Positions 30,816 to 41,234 of a stretch of 64,000 bases of DNA are shown here, piece by piece. Below the pieces are notes generated by a model. The model searched no databases. It saw only the letters and a list, made by a program, of their open reading frames with translations, and was not told the origin of the DNA. Source of the DNA: Stagonosporopsis chrysanthemi (lineage: Eukaryota; Ascomycota; Dothideomycetes; Pleosporales; Didymellaceae); NCBI GenBank assembly GCA_022560025.1, contig JAFISE010000043.1:124001-188000 (forward strand). The letters are read 5' to 3'. Made by a program: the position numbers and the translations under genes. Position 1 is the stretch's first letter. Every line of letters starts with the position of its first letter.

Positions 30816-33800
30816 ATGGCAGCATCACTTCTGTAAGAGTTTCACATCCTTTCAACTGGATCAGCTGACGGGATACCAGTGCTATGGCGGTGCGCATCGC
30901 AGTCTTCAGTGTCCTCATCGCTTTCGTCGGCGCAGCACCGCAGATCAGCTACCCACTCAACTCGCAATTGCCACCGGTCGCGCGTGTTGGCGAATCATAT
31001 CTATTCCAATTTGCACCGACGACGTTTACTTCAGACTCGGGTGGTCTCGTGTACTCTTTGGAGAAAAATCCTTCCTGGTTGACCATCGATGGAAAGACTG
31101 GAACACTTTCCGGCACACCTGGGGCGCGCGATGTCGGCGTTACGTCTTTCACAGTCGTTGCGGCAGAGGCCGCTGGACCTGTCGCAAACATGCAGTCGAA
31201 TCTGATCGTAACCAAGGATGGTCCACTTGAGTTGAATGCGAACATCTCACAAGCCCTGTCGGCGGCGGGCCCATTATCAGGGCCTACCACTGTCACTATC
31301 AAAGCCTCTCGGAACTTCGAGATATCTTTTCCCTCGGACGTGTTCGAATCAGAGACCAAGTTATCGTACTTTGCGACACTCTCTGACCACACCCCACTGC
31401 CTGCATGGATTAGCTTTGACCCGTCATCGCTACGATTCGCAGGCACTACTCCGCCCACAAGTATACCGCAGGTTTTTGGAATTCTCTTGATTGCGTCTAG
31501 TGCTCCTGGGTATGCTGCCTCGACTGTGCAATTCGCGCTATCGATCGGTGCGCGCGAGCTCTACTTCCAGCCTGCTATCCAAACTTTGAACATCTCAAGG
31601 GGCGATACGGTGCACCTGACAGGCCTCAAGAACAAACTCTATCTGGACCAGTCGCCTATTAGTGACAGAGACATTCAATCACCGTCGGCTGAGCTCCCGG
31701 ACTGGCTGAGTTTCGATGGCGCCACATTCGATATTCATGGCACAGCACCTGCAGAGCTTTCTTCGCAAGACCTTACCATTTCAGCAAACGACATATACGG
31801 TGACCTAGCTCAATACACCATTCATATGAACGTCATATCAAAGCTGTTCTCTGGCACTGTCGGCACACTGAACGTTACAGTGGGCGAATTCTTCAAAACT
31901 CAGCTGCCACGATCGATTCTTGCTGAGGAGGACGAAGTCGTTACAGTTGATTTTGCATTACTAGCAGATCACATGCACTTCAATCCGACAACTTTCACAA
32001 TATTCGGCACAGTTCCGCAGGGTGAGAAACCGCAGGTCGTGCAATGCAGTATGTCGGCATCCTCCAAAGACGGAAGCCTCAAAGAGACCCAACCTTTCAA
32101 TATCATGCTCCTAGAAGCAACGGAATCTACTGCCAACAACAATACTACGATAGCCGGCCACGGTGACACATTTGACACGACGAACGCGAACACTAGGGGC
32201 CAACGCACGGGCGTCATCGTCGGTATAGTGCTTGCAGTAATCTGCGGTGCTGCGGTTCTTGCTGTTTGTATCTTCTGTATATGCAGGAGAAGGAAGCAAG
32301 TCAAGAGCTATCTAAGCTCTAAGCCTGCAAGCCCAACCAGTCCAAGGAAATCCACGATCTCACGACCAACATTCATTCCTATTGGCTGGCCAGATATTGA
32401 AGAAGAAGATCTTGAAAAGGGAAAAGATCACGACGATGTGCTCGTTGAGCGAACTCCTGAACATGCTCCAAAACTCGATTTGGACCTTTCTCACGAGCGT
32501 AGGGATAGCGCATCTGCAACAGACTCGATCGGTGATGCTGACACACGGATACTCGAAGATTTCGGAGAGTCCTCTTGGGGTTATATACGTAAAGACTCTA
32601 CGCCTTCCGATCGCCCACACGACTCGATGAAACTCGCTGTTGAACTGGCGAAGCGATCCTCCCAGAATTCTGCAAATTCTTTTCGAAAGCACACGCGCAG
32701 GACCACTACCGTATATCGAGACCAAATTCACCGTAGTTCAGGACTCCCTGTTCATCGACGCATCATTGGCATGGGTAAGTGGTAATATGGCTGTCAAGAC
32801 TGTACGCTAATGTCTTGATAGTAAGCACACACTACCCTTACTGTCAAAGTTCATCGCAATGCGACAGTATTTGTCTTCGAAACGCTACTGCAAAGATAAT
32901 ATGCTGACGAAACGATTGCAGGGACACGGGCGCCACACCTACTCCCCATCGAGGAGTAACAACAACTTTGGATCGCTTCGTCGTGCTATGAGCTCCAGTT
33001 CATATTCTCGGCGCACAAGTAGTCTTTCTACGGTTCCAACAGCTTGTCCTCAAGCACCTACCGCTCGGTCCCGACGACCCAAGGTCACAACGCCTACCGA
33101 AGAGCGACATAGTATCCGTGTTGTTCCCACCTCAAGCCGCAGCAGTCTGGCCGATAGACGCACAATAGAGGCAAAACGCAGCTCATATATACGCAAACGA
33201 GCGTCCGCACAATCACCCTTCTTTAGCGCAGGATATCGTGCCTCGTCTTCAAGCTATAGGTCTCCGCCTGCTTTCCTCACAGAAAAGCAAAGGAGATCTC
33301 GAAATTTCCTGCTGCCTTCAAGAGCCAACACCATCGTCAAGCCAGATGATGATGTCGAAGTAGGCAAAGAAAAGGAGGTGCCTGGGTTCCATCCCGAAGA
33401 AACAGCAGAGCCTAGGTTTCCTGGTAGCCTACGTAAGCACCGTTCTACGAAATCATTAGCCAAGGAAACTCAAAAAGCCCGGTCTCCTTCACAACTACCG
33501 CCTCGACCCGCGACAACTCATGCTGCCAGCGGCACTGGTATGGGCCGAAGGGCAAGTACTCGGAAAAGCCTCCTTGTGTCTGAACTAAAGTCATCTCTCA
33601 ACAATCTTACCGGGTCTGAGATCTATGACAATGCAGACTTGAGCGAGAGTGTCTACACAGATGAGGAGGATGACATCGAGGACTACGACAAGAGGACAAC
33701 AGTCAAGCCAGGCCAGTTCACGTTACCTCCTCTGAATCTTGATTCGAGGAGCAAAATCACGCGTGATAAGAGGAGCAGCAAGCGTAACAGCCAAGTCAAG

Positions 33801-34655
33801 AGAAGCGACCCTGAGTTGAAGCGCACAAGCGAACGCGAACCTACTCCACACTATCTTGCAAACGAGCACGGGGGCAAAGAAAACATGTCATCGACGTACA
33901 CGCTCGGAAAAATCACCTCCATTCCTGAAACGAAGGTAATGTCACGAGAGGCCTTGTCACCCGTTCGTCCAACCTCGTCCAACGCTCGCTACTCACGAGC
34001 AATCGCCATCCCACGGAAGTCTGTCCTCCGCGATAGCCAAATTCGTCCTGTCTCTCAGGCCGGGTCAAATCCCGGCTCCACCAACGAGCGCCATTCACGA
34101 CGGTCTCTTCACTCTCGCCAACAATCTCGAGTCTCCGGTCCCAAACGCACGCCACACGGCCATTCGCGCTCACAGTCCTCCGCATTCCCCTTCTTCGACC
34201 CTAACGTCACGGGAACAGACACAGACAGTATCGGCGCCGCCGTCACGACACCCACCCCTGCCAAGAGATCCACCAATGAGCCTTCAGTCACCCGCGACCT
34301 CTCGGGCAACCTGATTTACCACGGCGACGACACGCTAGGCAGTAGCAGTATGGTCTTCAACGCCCCTCCAGTACTACCGCAGACACGCAAACGCATCTCC
34401 AACATCCCAATGGGTGTTCCCGGGAGGCAGAGCACAGGACTCGGTCTCTTCCCGCAGAGCACGAGTGCGGCTGAGTTGAATGGAGAGAGGGAACGCAACC
34501 CGCTATCTGTCATTGGCGCGAGTGTTGATATCGAGAAGGCCGGGACGCCTGGAAAGGAGAGAAGGACTTGGGGCGAGGGCTTGAAGAGCATGATTGGACG
34601 GAGCAGTATATGGACGTGGGAGAAAGAGAAGGATGATGTCAAAGTGTTTGTGTGA
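30816..34655 (+). CDS. AXL2: AXL2/BUD10-like cadherin-domain polarity protein
   Basis: Exons are 30816-30832 (17 nt), 30880-32773 and 32922-34655, giving 1214 residues. The 47-nt first intron (GTAAGA, GCTGAC, CAG) adds M-A-A-S-L-L-A in frame ahead of the ATG at 30884, which alone would also give a signal peptide. The ectodomain has several cadherin-like (CADG) repeats with P-S-W-L-T-I-D-G-K-T-G-T-L-S-G-T-P, P-A-W-I-S-F-D and P-D-W-L-S-F-D-G. One membrane helix lies near residues 447-472. A long basic, Ser-rich cytoplasmic tail follows, including G-H-G-R-H-T-Y-S-P-S-R-S-N-N-N-F. Yeast Axl2 marks axial bud sites; filamentous relatives act in septation or polarity. The tail joins through a nested intron listed separately. 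Confidence 0.88.
32774..32921 (+). other. AXL2: candidate [D1,2] stwintron in AXL2
   Basis: The internal intron 32775-32821 (47 nt) has GTAAGT, branch CGCTAAT (32805-32811) and TAG. Its removal places G32774 next to TAAGC at 32822, creating a new donor GTAAGC. The external intron is then G32774 plus 32822-32921, with branch GCTGAC (32903-32908) and CAG. Only this two-step removal joins I-I-G-M to G-H-G-R-H-T-Y-S in frame with canonical sites. One competing solution uses an AAAG acceptor at 32895. Confidence 0.68.
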
Positions 34656-34988
34656 TTTACGCCAGCGTTGCGAGCTTTGCCTGGTGTCAATGGGTGTTCT
34701 GCGGGTTTCTTCTATATCCCTGATGCCGGCGAGTTGTAGTCATTGTCGTTTTTAGATAGGTCTTCGTCGTTCTTAGATAAGGAATATCATTTCGTTCAGT
34801 CACGTTGACAAGCTTACATTTTCCAAAATCAGCAGCGAGAGAAGTTTTGACATGTCGTAAAGTTCGGTCTAGTTTAATCTATATGCTAAGGCTCCGACGC
34901 CTGTCGATGTATCACGCATCACCTTTTAACTCCACCTTATCCTAGGTATACCCTAAACGCCACCCAAGCAAGTCTCTATCCCAAGCAT
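34656..34988. other. intergenic between convergent genes
   Basis: Shared A/T-rich 3' region of AXL2 and DRE2. No gene is seen. Confidence 0.4.
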
Positions 34989-36040
34989 CTACAACTGAAT
35001 GTCGTTGTTGAGCAATCTGACCTCCTCGCCTGGCTTGAAAGCCGGCAGTCCAATGTACGGGCACCCGTCGCACCTGAACGCATCGCCCAAGGCGCAGTTG
35101 CCGCAGCTACCAACTTTGCCCTGGACTGTGAAGTCGACCTCGTCGAGGAGGTCGTCGGCGCCGAACTTCATGGTGTTGAGGGCCTTGTCAGCATCTGCAC
35201 GCTTCGCGGCGTCTTCAGCCTCAATCTTCTCCTTCATGCCGCAGGTGCAGTCTTTGCAGGCGCGGCGGCGCTTTCCGGGCTTGGGGCGGCATTCGAGGGC
35301 TGTGATACTGTAAGTGTTTGTCCAAAGGTAAGGGAAGGGGGCTACGGACGTTGAATGACAGGGCGTGCCATGTCCTCTTCTGTGATGAGGTCGTCCTCGT
35401 CAATGAGGTCGTCGTCTTCGCCGGTGATTATGGGATCGTCGAGGTCGTCGCTAAAGTCAACGAAGCCGACGCCCAATGGCTTCGCAGGGACAGGCTCGGG
35501 TGAGGGTCGCTTGCCGTTCAGATTGATACGGTTCAGGTTCAGCGGAACGGAGCCGTCTGCGTTGACCTCCTGGACTGCACCATTGGCGCTTGTACCGTTG
35601 ACACCATTTGTGCCATTTACACCATTTGCCGCCTTCTTCCTGCCGAACTTCAAGGGTATCGATACAGGCTCCTCCTGTGCTGGCTTTGTCATGCCCTCTG
35701 CGCCCTCAATCAGGCCTGCCAGGATGGCTTCCGTCCTCTCTGAGCCCTGCAATGTGCCGTCCTGGCTCTTGAACACACCACCGACTTTCAACGCAGCAAC
35801 AATCTTGCGTACGACATCGCGGACGAGGAGTGCGTGGCTTTCGCGCGAGGTGCCAGCAGCGTCGGTGAGGAGCAGCACGACATCGTATGTGGAGGATGGG
35901 AGATTTGCCAGGCCTGCCGCAACGCGGTCTAGCATCTGCAGGTCGGTCGAGGAGCGGTCATGCAGTTCGTAAATGCTGTTCAGCTTCTCGGGGTGCGCCG
36001 CAACTGAGGGCGGCGCGAGGATGAGTGTGCGTGAGGTCAT
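34989..36040 (-). CDS. DRE2: cytosolic Fe-S assembly protein (anamorsin/CIAPIN1)
   Basis: Exons are 36040-35350 and 35299-34989. The 50-nt intron joins V-I-Q to P-L-E-C-R-P-K-P, giving 333 residues; its donor GTCCGT is weak. An N-terminal methyltransferase-like domain (about 1-125) is followed by a low-complexity linker with N-G-V-N-G-T repeats and an acidic block. The C-terminal part has the first cluster site (C-R-P-K-P-G-K-R-R-R-A-C-K-D-C-T-C) and the second twin motif (C-G-N-C-x8-C-D-G-C). DRE2 works with TAH18 as the electron source of cytosolic iron-sulfur protein assembly. All eight cluster Cys are present. Confidence 0.95.
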
Positions 36041-36764
36041 GGCGGGGTCGTGGCGGGGTGGGCGAAAAGCAGATGAGGCGGAGTTCAGGTTCAGGTGTCG
36101 GGCAGAATGTCAGTCGGAGTGGAGAGGAGCAGCAAAGAGAAAAACTAAAGACTATCTTGGGCGCTGAGCAATCAACTTCGCGACATTGCCGCATTTGACT
36201 AAAGTTCGCGATTAACGCTACCGGCGCTCGGAGAAAGCACTTCAGTGGCTTCATCAGTTACGCGATTGGCTGATAGCGGGCTGCTGGACAGTCATCAAGC
36301 GTGACCGTCAGGCGACAAGGCGGGCTCAGGCCAGGGCGGACGGAGCATTCCGCGGGCCCACTTTGAGGCAGTAGTAAAACCTGGGGTAACGCCGTGGAAG
36401 CACCACCAAAGGCTGATGGAAGAACCGGACCAGCTCCCCTCATGCTCAGCCCACGAGCGGAGACGCAGCCTGGGCTAGGCCCTGATTTCTGGCTGCTCTG
36501 TCGCTGGCGCTGTGCGTTGAGGGACAGACCAGACACTTATGGCTGTATACTGACCGTAATCTCAACTCCCTGCCCCGTTCGGGTGAGGCGTGACGTAGTG
36601 CCCTGCAGTCCGTCACCCCCCAGACCCAGGAACCGAATGCCCATCTACAGAGTCGTGTGAAGCTGATTGCACAGCCAGCAGGAATGTTGCATGCCGCTGT
36701 CAGGGCTTGTTGCTGCAAGGTTTCGAAGCGCTTCCACGTTACAGGGTCCAGCTGCTAACGGTGA
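36041..36764. other. intergenic, promoter region
   Basis: Divergent DRE2 / STF2 upstream region. A CCCCT (stress-response-element type) lies at 36436-36440. No gene is recognised in the short frames. Confidence 0.35.
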
Positions 36765-36770
36765 TATAAA
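36765..36770 (+). promoter_or_regulatory. TATA box of STF2
   Basis: TATAAA preceded by GTGA, about 360 bp before the spliced start codon. It implies a 5' leader of roughly 330 nt ending at the A of the split ATG. Confidence 0.5.
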
Positions 36771-37126
36771 GGGAAGTCACGCCTGACCCCGCTCTCGAGC
36801 TCGCGTGCTCTTGCATCTTCCTTTGATCTCACCTTGTCATTCAGCACGCCATCTCAAGCAATTACATCGACAGTTGCTCTCAGCTATTGCCCAATACTTT
36901 TGTTGCTACATCGAAGGTATGTGTGGTGCTCTTCCTCGGCGCTGATCGCCATGACTCCGCGCCGCTACGCCATAGGCATCACGAGACCACTCTTACGTGA
37001 CCGTAAAGACCCACTGATAGCTTCAGACCCCGAAGTTCCGTCTCTGACTACTTCAACCTCACGCTGCCCGCATTTGATTCCTCCTACACACAATCTGTGC
37101 TCAATCATCTCAACACTCACCAACCA

Positions 37127-37747
37127 GTAAGTCGAGTGCTTTCTGCTTTTGAATTCACCGTATGGAAGCATTGAGCGGCTGTATGGCAACCATGCAGCTC
37201 AATGCCTCAGTGGTTGAATATCATCTGTACTGGACTGACACTTGACAGTGACTCGCTCTCACAAGTGGACTGACCGTGACCACGCTGGCATTGCCGATGG
37301 CACTGCTGAGCGCGAAGCGAGGCTGCCTCGTTACTTCGCCAAGTCAGGCCACGCCGACACTGACCCTACCAAGACCAAGAAAGATGGTAGTGGAAAGGGC
37401 AATTGGTAAGCAAACTTCCCGGCTTCCATCAGCCGTCTCATCAACACTCACTTGACGCCAACCGTTCACACGGACCATCCTTCAACGAACAACACTGACA
37501 TCTCTTCAGGGGTCGAGACGGCGATGAAGTCGAAGACATGCCCTACAACCTTAACAACGCACGTCGCCGCAGCAACTCTTCGACCAACCAGCTCAAAGAC
37601 TTCAAGACCAAGTTCGAGACTGTCGAGACCGAGCCCGTCTTCGAGGAAGAGCTCCATGGCCCCATCGGCGAAGAGCTCGAGAAGCAGAGCACCACCTCTA
37701 GCTCCACCAAGAGCGTTGATGAGGAGGACCACGATAGAAAGTTGTAA
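37127..37747 (+). CDS. STF2: STF2-like hydrophilin; start codon split by an intron
   Basis: The coding exons are A at 37127, 37249-37405 and 37510-37747, giving 131 residues. Intron 1 (37128-37248, GTAAGT...CAG) splits the start codon A|TG, yielding M-T-R-S-H-K-W-T-D-R, the usual N-terminus of the family. Intron 2 (37406-37509) splits the Trp of G-K-G-N-W-G-R-D-G-D-E. The protein is hydrophilic and disordered, rich in Asp, Glu, Lys and Ser. Yeast Stf2 was first described as an F1Fo-ATPase stabilising factor and later as a hydrophilin for desiccation tolerance. No ATG in the leader gives this frame directly. Confidence 0.88.
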
Positions 37748-38322
37748 GATTAGGGTTCACCTAGGCTTCACGGCTCAATCCCGCAGGGAAGCCTACAGAT
37801 GCCCTATGGTATGAAATGTGAAGGCATGGCTGCAGCTCAGTTGGCTAGCTGATCTGTGGGAAGCCACTGCCCAATGTTCCATCGCTTTCAGGCGTATGGT
37901 TTGTACAACGTTCAACGTGATCATGGCAATTTGTATCAAGTATGAGAAGGCTATCATAAATCCAAATTTATATTATAGAATGCCTGCAATGTCCATTTAC
38001 TGCAGGTCTACCAACTAGACGCCTCATTGACCCAAGACGCATGTCCAGCACACCATGCTTTAGACGTCATCAAAGTCAACCTTCCTCGTGTAGGCTACAG
38101 GGTAGTGTGGATCGTCCCACAAGTCATGTTCATGACTTGTGACAACCTCTATCTTCTCCCCCGTAAGAGCCGACGACTGTTTCTAACATCTTCCGCAACA
38201 CCAAAAGTCCTTCAAAGGGCAGAGACATGTCGACTGAGAGTAGATATGATTTCACATTTGCTTCCCCAACTCCAACGCTATGCAAACACAACGGCAATGC
38301 TATAGGTATCAAGACCAGACGC
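37748..38322. other. intergenic between convergent genes
   Basis: Shared 3' flank of STF2 and SWC4, A/T-rich near 37960. No gene is seen. Confidence 0.4.
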
Positions 38323-40360
38323 TCACTTCCTAGCCCTCTTCTCGCTCGGCTGGCTTCCCTCACTGAGCTCGCTGGCACTCCTCTTGTGCCCTACACCTTG
38401 ACTCGTAGCCCGACTCGTCTGCGCGGCACTCTCATCCTCGCCTTCTGCGTCGACGTCGTCTGTATTCGCATTGGCGGGCGTGTTGTGCGCGCCTGTGTCA
38501 TCCTCTCCTTCTGCATCGTCGTCCTCGTCCTCATCGTCATCTTCAGCGTCGATATCGTCGCGGTCCGCGTTTGCCGGCGTGTTCTGCGCGCCGGTGTCGT
38601 CTTCGCCCTCCGCGTCGTCGTCATCGCCTGTGCCGTCTTCGTTGGAGTCGCCCATGGGTGTGTCCAGATTGTCTTTCTTGGTGTCTTCGCCAGATGCGTC
38701 GCCTTCCTGCTTGACGCCCGTGGGTCCGCTTGTGCCATCGCGCGCTGCCTTCATGCGCGACAGCACGCGGCACTCGCCCATCTCCTTTTCCTTGACCTTG
38801 CGCACGTCCAGCAGCCGCCCCACCTTGGTCACTAGCTGCTCGAATATGTCTGCAACCTTGCTTGTGGGGATTGGTATGATTTCTGGCACTCCGAGTTCCT
38901 GCAGCGCAGAGGCGATTTTCTGCGTTTGCACGTTGGATTTTGCCTGTCGCATTTTGAGTAGCTTGTCTGATCCGAAGGTGACGCCTGAGGTCAGGCGATC
39001 GTGCGTGCTGACTGCGAAGCGGTGTTCTTGGTGCGGGCTCAGCGTCTTGACGGGAGTCTGACTCGGTGCGGCGGGTGGGAGGGCCATTGATGTGCGGCGG
39101 TTGGCAGAGTTGGATGCTGAGGGCGTATTGATCATATCGTTTGCGCTAAGGCTGAGACGGCCTGGTGCATTCGAACCACCACTCGAGCGCTTCTTGCTGC
39201 GGTCTTGCTGGAAGAGCTGCTGGAAAAGTGCTTGCAGAGCTGTGCTCGACGTGAAGCTTTGTAGACCTGCTGCTGTGGAGGTGTTGGCCTGTGGTGCATC
39301 GAGGCGTGCGCGCAGTTCTTCGCGTTCAGCGTCAAGGCGGACGGCGGCCATGTTGATACGTTGGAGTTCTGTAAGGAGGAACTCTTCTTCCTTGACTTCG
39401 TCCATGTTGCGATTCATGAGGGCTGTGGCGAGCATCTTGCGATTGCGCTCCATGACAGGGTCGAATTTGGAAAGCGTCTCGTACAGACTGTACTGTTCGG
39501 CATCCATCTGGACTTCGGGGATGCGAAGCTTCATGAGCTTGGCGGATATGTCATAGAAGCGCGCCTTCATTTCCTCGAGATTGCGCTCCTTGTCTCGCGG
39601 TGGTGCAAACGGCATCGTTGCCAGCGCATTTGAGTCGGCATCGCCGTTCTCCTGCTGTGCAGCTTGGGCAAGCTCGCGTTCCCTCCTCTTAATCGCCTGC
39701 CACTCGTATCGGTCCCAGATCACGGCCCACCGGTACGAATAATCCTTCACAACCCCAAACAGATAGTCTGTCTCCTCTCGGCTCCAATCATCGCTCCGCA
39801 AATGTGCATCGTACTCCTCGTCGGTGAAATCAGGCATGTCGACCGTGATGTTGTACTTGACATAATCGGCGCAGCTCTCGACGTAGTCTGTAGGCTCGCT
39901 ATCCTGCATCGCTGCATCGTCGCCTTCTTGTACGGGTGGTGCGGTCGTAGGTTTGCGTCGCCAATGCTTCAAGATGAGTCCATCGTTGCGCGCTGGGTTG
40001 GTGAACGGCTGTGGCACCCTGCGGCGGGATTAGAGCCACGATCATGTCCAAACACCGGTATACGCACCATTTTTTTGCAGGTCCAGTGCTCTGCCTCTTC
40101 GCGCGATATGCTTTCTTCTCTTCGTACACAGCAACTGGTGGTGGTCGCTCACCATATAGCGCTGCGACTTCACGCGCAACACCCTCTAGACGCACAAGTT
40201 AGGTGCAATTCTCCCCAATCCATTGTTTTGTCGCATGCTAGCAAGACTCACGTATCCGTTTTGTCTGTCCGCCCTTCTTCGACTTCTTGCTTGCCGTCGG
40301 GGCTGCCACCTCGCCGACAGGCAGCCCGAGCATATCGCGCACATCGCGATTCGATGCCAT
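38323..40360 (-). CDS. SWC4: SWR1/NuA4 complex subunit (DMAP1 homologue)
   Basis: Exons are 40360-40252, 40185-40068 and 40018-38323 (introns 66 and 49 nt), giving 640 residues. M-A-S-N-R-D-V-R-D-M-L-G-L is the family start. K-K-W-V-P-Q-P-F-T-N-P-A-R and a SANT/Myb-like D-W-S-R-E-E-T-D-Y-L-F-G-V-V-K-D-Y follow. The DMAP1-type helical part (L-K-M-R-Q-A-K-S-N-V-Q-T-Q-K, L-G-V-P) is next. The C-terminus is strongly acidic and contains a duplicated block (D-D-A-E-G-E-D-D-T-G-A twice). Swc4 is shared by the SWR1 H2A.Z-exchange and NuA4 acetyltransferase complexes in the nucleus. Confidence 0.94.
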
Positions 40361-41234
40361 CGCGGCCGTGCTTCGATTCGATCTGGCGGCGTAGAAGTGT
40401 TGGAAAAGAGCGTGGGAAATGGTTTTGCAGGGGTGTTGTGAGCGTGACGAAAGTTGGGTTATCCGCGAAGTTGCGCGCGCCGCGGCGAATGCGGTGGCGC
40501 CAAGCACTAATTGCAGCCTCGTCCCACGCATGTGTAAGAGAGGTTACATGACTGCGTAATTACACGACCAAGCAAACGTCTTGACAGGTTCAGGGACGAG
40601 ACTGTCTTGCTATGATAATCATGCTTTTCAGGACGATCGTGTCGCACTGCCTGTATGCATTCTTCATTCTTGATCACTTCGAATCTTCACAAAGATCATC
40701 CTTCTTCAGAGCTGACGCTTCAAGTTTCACTGTTGATCGAGGGCAGCTTGTGTGATAATTCGTCTCTAATTTCTTGCTTTGATCTAACTAAAACAATCAA
40801 AACCCATCGCTCACCTCCACAATACAGACAGGTTCTGGTGAAAGAGACTCCTTTACATGCTATGTTTTTCCTCCTACCAAACAAACATGAAATGATAACG
40901 ATGATAAATGGAATGCCAACTTCGTACCGCCAAAGACGCAACGCCGCGTACGCCAGTATAAATGGCTTCCGTGGGACAAGCTGCTGTGCAGGTGCTGCTA
41001 GTACCTTCGAAAGCCGGGTGTGAAGAAGATGATGAAAAGAAGAGATCCAGGCTGGCGTCGAGGTGGTGCGGTCGTCGTGAGAGTATTACCTAAGATACCG
41101 GAAAGAGATTTCGATCCCGTCTATCAATCATTACAAAAATACCTATACAGGGAAGACGTGGCTGATAAGCTCGCTCAATGGAACGAACTCCGGGATGCAA
41201 CGCAATACGCAGGAAATCAGATGAGGCAGCTCCA
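40361..41234. other. intergenic
   Basis: SWC4 promoter and casein-kinase 3' flank, 874 bp. No gene or RNA is recognised. Confidence 0.4.

Noticed and set aside
32775..32895. Single AXL2 intron with AAAG acceptor
   Set aside because: In frame, but uses a poor acceptor and inserts about ten residues before the G-H-G-R-H motif; kept as the rival to the stwintron.
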